A stretch of DNA of 64,000 nt. Source: Parapristionchus giblindavisi (lineage: Eukaryota > Nematoda > Chromadorea > Rhabditida > Diplogasteridae). The number at the start of each line of letters is the position of its first letter. The stretch's first letter is position 1. Location: contig CALSFV010000023.1 of the NCBI GenBank assembly GCA_943737045.1, forward strand, positions 310,001 to 374,000, written 5' to 3'. Positions 37,824-48,729 of this stretch are shown one piece after another. Below the pieces are notes generated by a model. It was not told the DNA's origin and searched no databases. It saw only the letters and a list, made by a program, of their open reading frames with translations. Position numbers and translations under genes: made by a program.

Positions 37824-37989
37824 TTAAAAAACATATCAAATGAACTACATATACTCATCCGCTCCCGTACTTATAAAGCGATACATGACTCCGCCCATTT
37901 TTTGCGAACCTTATTTATATAGCGATGCTGACCCCGCCCATTTAACTTCGCAGGCTTAGACACCGATTTCAAACACTAACAACCCCAAA

Positions 37990-38246
37990 TTCTTTATTTT
38001 TTCGGAAAACGAGTTGCAGCCAGTGGCGAAATACGTCGACAAAACGCGGACGTCGGAGCTTGGCGGCGTCCCTCATCTGAAGAACACATCGAGTAGACCA
38101 TCAACGACGAGCACGACGAGCTTCCGAAGACGAAAGTGACGATTCGTCCTGCAAAACAGCAAATTACGAGAATCAATGATTTGAGCTTTGTGAACGATCA
38201 CTTGTATAAAACTTTGGTTTCTGTCAACGAGACTGATCGTTGAGCG
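37990..38246 (+). pseudogene. Decayed coding-like fragment, unknown
   Basis: Two overlapping frames look protein-like in succession: ELQPVAKYVDKTRTSELGG (from about 38010), then, after a one-base shift inside an ACGACGAGC repeat, ELPKTKVTIRPAKQQITRIN ending at a TGA at about 38244. No family recognised; it may be a transposon relic. Confidence 0.25.
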
Positions 38247-38259
38247 GTAAAGAGGACGT

Positions 38260-38286
38260 TGGCAAAGGCAAAGGCAAAGGCAAAGA
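38260..38286 (+). repeat. (GGCAAA)n hexanucleotide repeat
   Basis: Four GGCAAA units in tandem. Confidence 0.7.
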
Positions 38287-39042
38287 CAATAACGTAACGA
38301 CGATGAAGTATATTCTAACAGAGGTTATGTTCAAAAGTCATGAAAAAAGAGGCCACAAATTCTCCACAAAAGTTTCGTCTTTTCGTGACTTGAACATAAC
38401 ATAACAGGAAAGAGAATCCAAGGAGGGCTTTACCTTCAAAGAAGCTTCAGGACCCATCTGATGTCATCTAGGCAGTGACGATAGCTTTCTACTCAGGCAA
38501 ACAGTCGAATGCATTTTGCAGCTAACAAGAAGCCTTGAAACAGCTAACTCAAATGCATTTCAGATGTCAAAAAAATGCCTGCGCAAGCATTTTGCATGCA
38601 TTTTTCTTAGCTTTTCCTAGCTTTTTCGTGGCTTCTTACCTTTTTAGTGGCATTTCGGTAGCAACTAGTAGCTATAAAATGCATTTTTGCCGCTGTTCCT
38701 TACCTTTTTGTTGGCTATTCTTAGCTATTCTCTGCCTTTTCTGTGGCTTTTCCTGGTTACTTTTTATGAAATACTCATTGGTTAATGCGATTTACGTACA
38801 GTATATTGATTTATCAAATAATGAGCATGCTGAATACGTAATAATGGAATGGACGATCAATTGTAGTGACGGAGGGAAGGATGATAGTCAATGAAACAAA
38901 GAAAAGTTGGTAAATAGAGGAACACAAGGGAAATAGATTGATGATGAGGAAACATAAAGGGCATTGAAATACAGAAGTGGGCCAAATAAGGTATACGACA
39001 TTAACTACAAGGGTTCAATTATCTAATCATATCGAGCAGTAG

Positions 39043-39600
39043 AAGATGCCTTTTGCTCGTCTTCAGATGAATATAAAACAGCCTGCAATATTATCAATAT
39101 GAGACACATTTTATGGATTATATCTCACCAGATTCAATACACTTCTTTTCATGCATATATGATGTATATGAGTGACGTACCAAACACCAGATTTTCCCTG
39201 AAACAATTAATCATTTATTATTGGGGTTATTGGTATGATATATTACCTTGTTAGGGAGAATGTGATTAATCTCGTGAGATACTTTTGAATCTCCATACAA
39301 TCATTCTCTACGAGCATCTTCATACATTGACTGCATGCTAAAATTCAACTATTCATATAATAAACACAACTTACTATAATTGGAGCAAATACCTGTTGTG
39401 CATCAGCATGTCTTCCAAGGCATAAAGTTGTTCTGTGAGGAAAACGAGACTTCTTGGACCATAGATGTTGTCCATTATATAATAATTGTAGCGAGTAGTA
39501 AGATCTATCATATCATTAGTCCATACAAACCATCTATAAGTACTACACCATTGGATATAATAATCAAAGAGAATACTCACGTTATTGATAAAGCAATCAA
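39043..39600 (-). pseudogene. Coding-like minus-strand fragments inside the 2.3-kb element
   Basis: Three pieces with plausible splice edges read like protein: SKKSRFPHRTTLCLGRHADA (about 39395-39470), CSQCMKMLVENDCMEIQKYL (about 39250-39343) and VLYSSEDEQKASSTARYD with a TAG stop (about 39030-39090). The reading phases across the first two do not agree with the visible splice sites, so this is either a decayed gene or chance. Not recognised. Confidence 0.25.
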
Positions 39601-39851
39601 TATTCCTTATAAAGTGAGCAGAATAGATCTACCAGGTCGGCATCTTCTACTCCTTATTCCCATTCTAACTGCTCTATCATTAGTCGACAATCAACAATCT
39701 TTATATATTCGTTAATCAGCTTTCTGGGATGAATGTTGTTGGATAGATGGGTTTAACTACCTGGAATCATAATTTATAGTTACTTTACTCATGTCTTGAA
39801 TCCATGCATGATCACGGACAATTTGTACAATTAATGATATGATCATACATG

Positions 39852-40186
39852 CACTGAGAGCAAACTTACCTGGCAAATCGTTACCCACCCCATTTGCCTG
39901 GCAAACGATTACCCCAACTGTTGAATCCAGCTTCGTGCGGTACTTTTGGTGAGAACAAATTAGATGAAAATAAAGAGGAAAAGTTATATCGAATCAAGGG
40001 TGACATGATGTGTTGATCTAACTAGCATTCCACTATAATTTATTTATCTATTTAACAAAATAATGGGTGATCTGGATCTCCAAAATGCATGGGTAATCAG
40101 AATACCCCGAATATGGGCAAATGGATACCCCGATACACGTTGTTGGGTAACGATTACCCCATATTTGGGCAAGTTTGCTCTCAGTG
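39852..40186. mobile_element. MITE with 20-bp ends CACTGAGAGCAAACTTACC
   Basis: Left end CACTGAGAGCAAACTTACC and right end GGGCAAGTTTGCTCTCAGTG are inverted copies, with internal GGGTAACGATTACCCC-like palindromes. A related right end is at 41573-41592, inside a similar 41418-41592 stretch of TTTGCCCGAAT words. Confidence 0.7.
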
Positions 40187-40375
40187 TGGAAAATGCTCGA
40201 ATAATGCAAGGATTATCCGTGATGATGCATGGATTCTGGGATTCCATGCAAGATCACTGAAAATACATGCATGATCACGGAAGATCCATGCATGCTCACG
40301 AATCACGGATATTCCATGCATGATCATGCGTAGAATGTCATGATTACACTTGTATCCATGATCATGCATGGATTT
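40187..40375 (+). repeat. Cluster of CATGCATGATCACGG words
   Basis: At least five diverged copies of a (C)CATGCATGATCACGGA motif in alternating orientation; two more lie at 39800-39820. Each is partly self-complementary. Confidence 0.5.
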
Positions 40376-40824
40376 TTAGATCAGAGTAAGTTCTGTACGG
40401 AACAATAAGTGAGATGATGAAACTATATGATTAAGAGAGAGTAAATAACGTGAATATGACATACGACGTGCGTCAACGTTACAACCACTCGATTGTATCA
40501 GAATACACAAAAGTAATATTGAAATAAAGCACACTTAAATCGAAAAAAGTAAAAATGAAAGTTAAATTCAATTTCGAATCGAGCATGCGCAGCGCGACCG
40601 CAATGTGCTGTACGCTGGGTCATCTTCGTGATTTGAAACATTTTCAAGGCTTTTCTTAGCTTTCCGTCGAAAAGTTAAGGAAAGTCATCAAAAAGTTAAG
40701 ATGCCTTAACTTTTTGAAGCTTTTTCGAAGCTGTGGCTGCAAAATGCATTTTTGGAGCCTTTTTTGTACCATTTTGCCTTCTCTTAGCTGCAAAATGCAT
40801 TCGACTGTTTGCCTGAGTAGACGA

Positions 40825-42648
40825 CCTTGCTCCTCGGCAGGTAGGCGGTAGGTAGGCGATAGGTGTCGTGCCGACCTCTGAAATTGATTTGAAATGATTT
40901 AAATGAATATGTAAACAAATTGAGACCATTCCTGCTCATTGACCACACGTCTCGTGGGAAAAGGACAGTCGTGGCCACATTGCGCACATCGTCTGAGACC
41001 GTATCCATGGCGTAAAGCGTAAAAGTCTACGCCTACTCTCGTGACGTCACCTTTATCGACAAATTGTTTGTAACGCTTCATGGATACGACCCCCGAATTA
41101 TTATTGAATGCGGAGCAGAAGAATATGAATAAAGTTGAGAGATAGCTAGAAGAGAGAAATGCAACATAAAAAGAGAGAATATATCAAGATGTAGACGCAC
41201 AAAAGGATGGTAGGCTCATTTCCCTTCCTTCTATCTCTCTCATAAACATTATCGATTGATGGTATACCCTCTTCCTTAGTGATCTATGGGTATGATAATG
41301 GATGCAATAGAGATAGAGGAGAGAGAGGAAGAGATGGAAAGGAAGAATGACTGATAATAAACGAACGACAGAAGATACATACATAAATGAGCTTTGGAAC
41401 ACAGAGATTAAATTTACCCGAATGCCGTTAGTTGGCGAACGATTTGCCCGTATTCAGACAAATGCTACCCTGTATATGGGCAAATCGGTGGTTTTTGGGC
41501 TACCATTTGCCCGAATGTGGGGAAATCGTGTACACAAGTATCGTAAGTTGGCAAATCTATTACCCATATTTGGGTAAGTTTGCTCTCAGTGAAAGGAGAG
41601 ATTGAAAGGATGACTGAAAACTGCAAATGTAGGAAACAAAGTGAGGACACGTAGTATGTTTGAATATGATAATGGATCATATGCAAATGGTAATACAATA
41701 GAAGGTCTAGACAACAACAACGATAACATATGCAAATAGACAAAGACAAATCCAAAATAGATTGGTGACGAGGTATACCGATATATCCATTCGATAATTA
41801 CGAGAGATAAAGGTAGAGTGATGGAGGGAGATTGGAGTGCAGGGAAAAAACAGAGATAGGTACTTAAAGAGGAAGAAGGATAGGGCGAATTAACTACGAA
41901 AGTAACATCAAAAAGCATAGTGGAACGTGATGACAACTGAAAATGGCGGGAAAATAAGACAGAGAAGGCAGGGAACAGTCAGTCAGAGAAAGAGACATAA
42001 GACGATTGATCGATCGATGTATGAGAGACGATATGACTGATCTACCACTCCGTCTCCATCTCTATCACTCTCACTCTCTTTGTTTTTAGCAGATGTCACT
42101 CGCGGCTATATTTGAGGCTACATGCAAATGACTAAGAGACAAGTAAAAAGAGGGGAAGATCAATCTAAAATGATAACGCATACGCATAGATGCGATTTAT
42201 AAAAGATGGGCCGCTGGGCCGTCATTTAGGGTGGGGGCCGTGGCCGTGGCCGCGACCGTCATTTAGGGACAGCCACTTTTGTAGGAATTTTCGTCAAACT
42301 TCTATTTTCTATTATAGCACCGGCTTTTTATTGTGTTTGGCTAGCCTCAGCTCTATAATTTTCCCGTAGTTTAGCGAATGTTTATTCTTTGCTTAGCGAG
42401 TTTGCACCATGCTTTTCTGGTCGTTTTCCTGGTGACAACGGTCGGTTAATCGGGAGCCGTGTTTTCACCATTTTTTGTGATGCGTTGGTTCTGGCTCTGA
42501 ACGTGAGGGTCGCTATCAAGTGATCTATTTTTTTCCACTCCCTTGCTAATCACGGTTTCTGTTTGTACAGTTAACTATCGTGGTTGGTACACGATCGCAG
42601 TGCGTCGACAACTAAACCTATATCGACTCTAGTCGCGGTCTGTGCAAA
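40825..42648. other. Intergenic DNA upstream of the hexokinase-like gene
   Basis: No clear gene. A 60-codon minus frame (40899-41081) contains CAQCGHDCPFPT, but three frames are open there and no splice context supports it. A CRE-like palindrome GTGACGTCAC lies at about 41040. A truncated relative of the 39852 MITE is at 41418-41592. GC-rich GGCCGTGGCCGTGGCCGCGA is at 42235-42260. Confidence 0.4.
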
Positions 42649-45600
42649 ATGATTTCCGACGACGTGAGAAATGTTGGTTTCATGTTTATTCTTTTGATTT
42701 TTAAATTTAATGTTTAAAATATAGTATTGTTATTCCATTATTTTGCAGCTTCTCAATCTCTTCATCATCAGTGATGAAAAGCTTCACGAGATTAGTCAGA
42801 AGGTTCATGTTTGTCAATCTATTTGTTTAATTCAATGTACAAAATTGTTTACTATTGATTATTTCGTTGATATTGATTCATTCATTGAAGATGGAAGAGG
42901 AGATGGTAGCGGGACTGAATACGAGAGGTGGTTCGAGTATTGCAATGCTTCCTTCTTTCGTACCGGCTCTTCCCGACGGATCTGGTAATTCTCTTTCAAT
43001 CTATATCACGGTCAATTTAATATTTTATTTAAATAATTTCAAATCTTAATTGGTGAATAATGTCCCAAGTTTAACGAGCGTTTATGCTTTACTCGGAAAG
43101 CATTATCTAGTAGTTATCATAGATTCACTGGGAATTGCATCATCTTTTTTTACTTGTGGTCCACCTATCTTTTTTACTTTGCTTTTCAGAATGCGGACAG
43201 TACGCCGTAATTGACTTGTCGGGGAAGAATCTCCGCATCATGCTTCTCACACTCAAGGGTACGGGTTGTGAACCTGATACCATCAGTAACAACTACATAG
43301 TGCCCAGTTCCGTGATGAAGGGAACCGGTGACCAGGTTAGTCTATCCGTACTATTCTTGAAACTTGAATCATCATAGTTAAGGAATCTGTATAATGCTTT
43401 ACACTCAGAAATCGATATCTTGTTGTTTTTCTTGTTTACTAGTATAGTAGAGAAAACAGTCTGTTACGCGCTATATACGGCTGATATTGTGGTGCTAATG
43501 TATTATAATATCATTGTGCCTTTTTGTCACATGTGTCTGTTTGCTTATTTGAATAGACGATAAACATGACTGCAAACATCATTGCGATCATAATCCTTAT
43601 ACCTTCATTTCACATATTGTCTAGTTGTTCTCCCACTGTGTAGATACCGTTTAATGTCCTTTCATTTCCCTCTATCATGCTGTTTGGATCATAGTGTTTT
43701 ATACTCATGTGACAAGATGGTAGGAAATAGTACGGAACAAGTGTTAAAAGTTGATTATTTGTAAATGTGAGGATGATCGATATCATATTTGTCGTTTACT
43801 TTCAACTTCCGCATTACTCAATGAGTAATGCGGAAGTTGAAAGATCATAGTAATTGAATAAAGTATAACTTTAATTATTGTGTCAATTCAGTTGTTCACC
43901 TTCATCGTCAATAGTCTCCAGAAGTTCCTCAAACAATTTGATCTACTCGAAGCGAATCTATCGATTGGGTTTGTGTTTCTTTAATCATAATTGAAACCAG
44001 ATTTCATCATTATTTATCCAGCTTTATACACATATTTAAGTAGTTTGCGCCTCACAAATTGACAATAATTATGTGGGACTTTGTGTTTTGTGACATCGCT
44101 TTGTAGTTTGTAGTATCTAGCTGAGCGTCATGCTACTTCTCTGTAAATACATGACTTTTCGCAGGCACATTTTTTCGAAAGGGTTTTAGGGACAAATTCG
44201 CTTATCTCACATTTGTTCAGAAATCTATGAATATAATAATATCTGTCATAGATATTTTATGGTAGATGCTTACGTTATATAATGAACAATATGGATTTCT
44301 TCTTCAATTACAGTTTCGTCTTCTCTTATCCATGTGAACAGTTATCGATTCGTTCCGCTCGTCTTCTTTGGTGGACAAAGGGATTCGATATCAAAGACTG
44401 TCTGGATAAGGATGTGTGCAAACTACTCGAAGATGCACTCGAATTGAATATGGTTTGTTTTAGCGATTAGTTAGATATTCATTTTACATTCGTGTATAAT
44501 TTATCAGCCAATCGTACCTCTTCAAACTCATTAATCACTGGAATAAATTAGATAAGTGTGTCATTGTTGAGATTGAGAGGATGTATGATAAAGAAGCAAA
44601 GATATGAAAGTGGTGAGGGTCAATGTACAATAGGTCAATCACTCAAATCCATTTAGTAAATGAATGTCTTTCCGATCTAAACTTTAGATTGGAATGTCAA
44701 TGAGTAACTAGTGAGATCTAGGTTTCACTGAACACAAACGTACCGATTTCGAATAACAGCAACGCTATGGGTATTCTAGCTATGACTTTAACATATAAAT
44801 GCAATGTCATGTTTCGTGTCTGCACATCGAGAGGGAAAAAATAACATTTGATTGTAATAATAATTGAAGAACACTCGTGCCACGATCAGAGCCGTTATGA
44901 ATGATACAGTGGGACAACTTGCGGCTGCTGCCCATCGATATGGACCAGAGTGTACGATTGGTGTCGTTATTGGATATGGGTACGGTATTTTTGAGTTAAG
45001 GGTTATGGGCAGTTATTTACAAAAAATACAATCAGCGGCTTAAGACGTGATTGCGTTTTTCCTATATATTTTTGAAATAGATATGGTCATTCCATCTATG
45101 ACGACACTATGATTCTATCACTCATAATTATGACATAATATTGTACTTTGTGCCCAGATGAATGTAAATAATGATAATGTATTTATTTATTTTGACTATA
45201 GACACAGACTCAGTAGACTCGGAGAATGAGTAAACACTAGTACAGATAAATAGAATATAAATATCAGAATTAGATGAGTAAAAATAATGGGGGAAATATA
45301 TATTTATGGATGAATTATCGAACTTACTTAATCTAATTTGGAATATTTCTCAGTTGCAATTCATCATATCTGGAGAAGACTGAAAGGATTAAGAAGTTGA
45401 ATCGTAATGATTATCATCATGATGAAATGGTCGTCGTAACTGAATGGGAGGAATTTGGAGCCAATGTATAATTAATTAATTTATTTATTTATTTAAAATT
45501 TATTTCTTTTTAAAAGAAAAGGATTAAAGTTTTGCTCACCGAGATCAAAGGACATGCTCATCGTTACGAATAATGATTAATTCATTGATCTATTCTATTT

Positions 45601-48600
45601 GTATTTCTACCCTTCGTCGTTAACTTATCCAATTGCTTCTGAGCATAGGTCGAAAAGTATGTTACAAAGTACCAAGCCTGACCGGATTTTGAGCCAAAAT
45701 TTCACAAAAATCGAAAAACCTGACCGGATTTTGTAAACCTATAACCTAGCTATTCGACCTATGCTTCTGAGTTATAAAATTAGTGAATATGCACTATATG
45801 AATAGTGATTTAAAAAATTAATATTGTTTTTAAAGGGCGAACTCGATGACATTCTGACGACATTCGATAGGGAGATCGATAACGCGTCCGTACATAAAGG
45901 AAAGCAGATGTAAGCGATATATTAAATGCTAAATATATTAAGAAAAAAAGAAAAAAATGTATTCTATTTACACGTTCTAAATGTAGTGTAGGTATAGATT
46001 GTTCATCAGAAGTGATCAATGTGCGTATACTTGACATTACCTCATATTACATTTATGACGTCATTTGAGATCATAATGTGTACACTGCAATGTCCCTCAT
46101 ACGTGACTTTCAATAATGATTGGAGTCGTTTGTATGTCAAAGAATTGATCATTTGGAAGACATCTTCATCCACCTACACTGATGTCATGTCTATTACTTT
46201 CAATCATAAGATGAATTACACTCTTTGTGTGGTTAATGACGGTTCCATTGTCTCCTTTGCACAATAGGATAAAATTAATGAATCTAAAGAAATCATATTT
46301 GGGTTATTTATGATACTCTGCAGTCTATCAAGTGAGACATTCAGATAGAGTGATATGTTAAATTAAAAGTGAATTGTAAATTTCCTTTTTTGATTTATTG
46401 TCATCGTGCTATATTTCAGTGTTGACAAACTGACAGGAGCCCTGTACTTGGGTGAGGTTGCCCGTCGTGTTCTCTCACAACTTGTACTCGATAGACTTCT
46501 ATTTGATGGACAAGAATGTGAGAAGTTGGATGAGGCTGATTCATTCCCCACCAAATATATACTCGAGATTCTAAGGTATCATACAAGTTATAATAATAAT
46601 AATTAAATTGAATTTAAATGCGCACGTTACGATTGTAAACAATATTTTGCATGCGTTCTTCTTAACCGTAATTTTAAACTAAAATTAATTTGATAAATTA
46701 ATGATATAGGATCAGGACGGAGATTGATTTCTTCTATTTATTATTGTTTATTTAAAAATATTATTTTTGTAGTGCCGCCGATATGAATCGTGCATGTAGA
46801 CGTGTATGTGATGAACTCGAAGTTCCATCCCATTCATCTCAAGATTATGCTATCATTCATGAGGTACGATATATTTTATTGATTACAGTATAAGTGAAGT
46901 ATTGTAGGTTGTTAGTGAGTAGTGATCTCGTACCTTTTGTAGCTTTTAGATGGATAGTATTGCTCTAAGAAATGGAAACGCTGAATATATGATATTGTTA
47001 TTATAATTTTGCTTTTTTATCTTGCCGAAATGTCATCAAGTTGTACAAAATTTTAAATTTAGTATATACATAATTGATCATTAATTCTATTCAGGTTTGT
47101 CACATAATCTCTCTGAGATCAGCATCCATCGTTGGAGCAGGTTACTTATTTTTATTTATTTCTTATTTATTCAACTGTTTTATCGATCTCGTTTAGTAGA
47201 TTCTTATGAAATATGTTCTTTTAAATGAATCGAGTGTAACTTCTATGGGGGATGTGAATTACTTTTGTTACTGAAAGATGACTCTCACTTACTCTTTTGT
47301 GTGTACTTGTCCATATAGATTGTTTTAACGTAAGATCTTTCCGATAGCACTGTAATGTTTCATATCTTCTACTGTTTTGGTAATTTATGTGGGCAACATC
47401 CGGAAAAACCTGTATATCAGGGTGCAAATCTAAGATTATGGTATTCTGTTGCAGCAAAGAGCGGCTATTTTTTTATAAATTCTTCGGGTAAAAGTATAAA
47501 ATTTTAGCCATGTGTGTTACCCCGCAGATTTGATTGAAGTAGGTATATCTGTGTAAAAGTCCCACTTCTCACTTCTGTTGGGTAGAGATATTGTGTAGGA
47601 AATTAGCTTGGAGGTTATTCGAAATCTGAATAACTTTTAGATCCCCAATCTCATTGACCGATCTGTACATTCTCCTATAACTTGTACATAGATCTTTTTT
47701 ATTGCGCTAAAATGAAGCTGAATTGCTAGATTTGCTTTTTAAAATTGTAGTCGCGCAAATGTATCCAATTTGAGCATTTAATTATATTTTTGTGTGGTAA
47801 ATTAAAATAAATAAACAGTGTTACTCTCAGTAATTAGCAAAATAATTCCATTATTGAGTATAAAATGCATAGGTGGGCACGCTGTGGGAAAGGCTGTGCG
47901 CAAACCGGGGAAGGGTGAGGCAAGGCTGTACGCATGGCGCAGTCCGATTTTTGCGAGGAAAGGCTATGCGCAAGTCCCCCCATGGGAAGGAAAGGCTGTG
48001 CGCAAAAAATATTCGTTTTCACGCGCCCACCTATGATAAAATGTAAGATAAACAATAACAATACTAATAATAATGTATTGTAGCCATCGGTGCTCTTCTT
48101 CGTCATTTGGGTTCATCTCGTGTAAAAATTGGAGTAGGAGGAGCTCTTGTACAATTCCATCCTACTTATATGGGATTACTCAAAGAGAAACTTCAGATTG
48201 TATCACCACACAATTGTCATGTAAGTTTTATATCTCTGAAAGTAATGAATCGATTGACTGTTTATCATACACAGCCATTAATATTGCACATAGGTGGGCA
48301 TGCTGGGGGAAAGGCTGTGCGCAAATCGGGGAATTGTAAGGCAAAGCCATGCGCAAGGCCCCGCAACGGAAGGCAAGGCTGTGTGCAAAAATAATTCGTT
48401 TTCTCGCGCCCACGTATGATATTGCATGATTATATAATTTGGTAAACTTGGCATACAAGCGTTATGAGGCCATATCGTTATCCTGTTACTAATAACTACA
48501 GGAGAGATTGTTTATTTATTACGGTATTCGTATCTGAGAAAGAATCTGATTTTTCTTGTGTACAGTAACTGGCTACTGTAATCCTCATATTCATCTACCG

Positions 48601-48729
48601 TAGTCCTCTCATATCAATATTATAATCTACAGTAATCTTATTTTGTAGTGGGAAGTCGTACCTGCGGATGAGGGATCGGCACGAGGAGCAGCTCTCATTG
48701 CCGCTGTTGCTGAGAAGATGAGTCTGTAA
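42649..48729 (+). CDS. Hexokinase-family protein with altered ATP-binding loops, 14 exons, 443 aa
   Basis: Fold of the sugar-phosphorylating hexokinases. Exons: 42649-42663, 42749-42802, 42891-42984, 43190-43335, 43892-43968, 44314-44452, 44870-44979, 45354-45465, 45836-45909, 46420-46575, 46773-46863, 47095-47140, 48084-48220, 48649-48729; phases agree (1332 nt). Kept features: MLPSFVPALPDG, SYPCEQ and WTKGF (T150, K151), the catalytic loop MNDTVG (N186, D187), TEWEEFG (E242) and YLGEVAR. Changed features: phosphate-1 loop DLSGKNLR (D63; canonical DLGGTNFR), phosphate-2 loop IGYGCN (Y211 where Thr is usual), and C-terminal loop DEGSARGAAL (usually EDGSGKGAAL). Sugar-binding residues are thus kept and nucleotide-contact positions changed. 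A regulatory or weakly active hexokinase-like protein is my inference. Length is near that of a single-domain hexokinase. Introns 4, 8, 12 and 13 contain inverted repeats. Confidence 0.92.
43799..43843. repeat. Perfect 45-bp palindrome in hexokinase-like intron 4
   Basis: CTTTCAACTTCCGCATTACT.. with a 22-bp perfect stem and one-base centre. It ends 48 nt before exon 5 starts. Confidence 0.85.
45647..45767. mobile_element. AGGTCGAA-ended element, hexokinase-like intron 8
   Basis: Ends ATAGGTCGAAAAGTATG and CTAGCTATTCGACCTAT. The interior has two copies of a unit containing CCTGACCGGATTTTG. It is a reverse-oriented relative of the element at 51737-51940, which has four internal units. Confidence 0.7.
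47864..48036. mobile_element. CATAGGTGGGC-ended repeat, hexokinase-like intron 12
   Basis: Starts CATAGGTGGGCACGCTG and ends CACGCGCCCACCTATG. Inside are repeated units GGAAAGGCTGTGCGCAAA. Close relatives are at 48288-48418 and 53437-53628. Confidence 0.75.
48288..48418. mobile_element. CATAGGTGGGC-ended repeat, hexokinase-like intron 13
   Basis: Second copy of the family in the same gene and orientation. The same GGCTGTGCGCAAA units occur, and the right end has diverged to GCGCCCACGTATG. Confidence 0.75.

Larger units (their letters stand above)
38489..40820. mobile_element. 2.3-kb element bounded by 37-bp inverted repeats
   Basis: CTACTCAGGCAAACAGTCGA.. (38489-38525) is exactly mirrored at 40784-40820. 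Subterminal zones (38530-38760 and 40620-40780) are rich in diverged AAATGCATTTT and AGCTTTTC words. The interior holds coding-like minus-strand fragments (about 39045-39600) and a nested smaller element (39852-40186). No intact transposase seen. Confidence 0.65.

Noticed and set aside
40899..41081. 60-codon minus frame with CAQCGHDC motif
   Set aside because: All three frames are open, and there are no splice signals or partner exons; it could be chance in a GC-richer patch.
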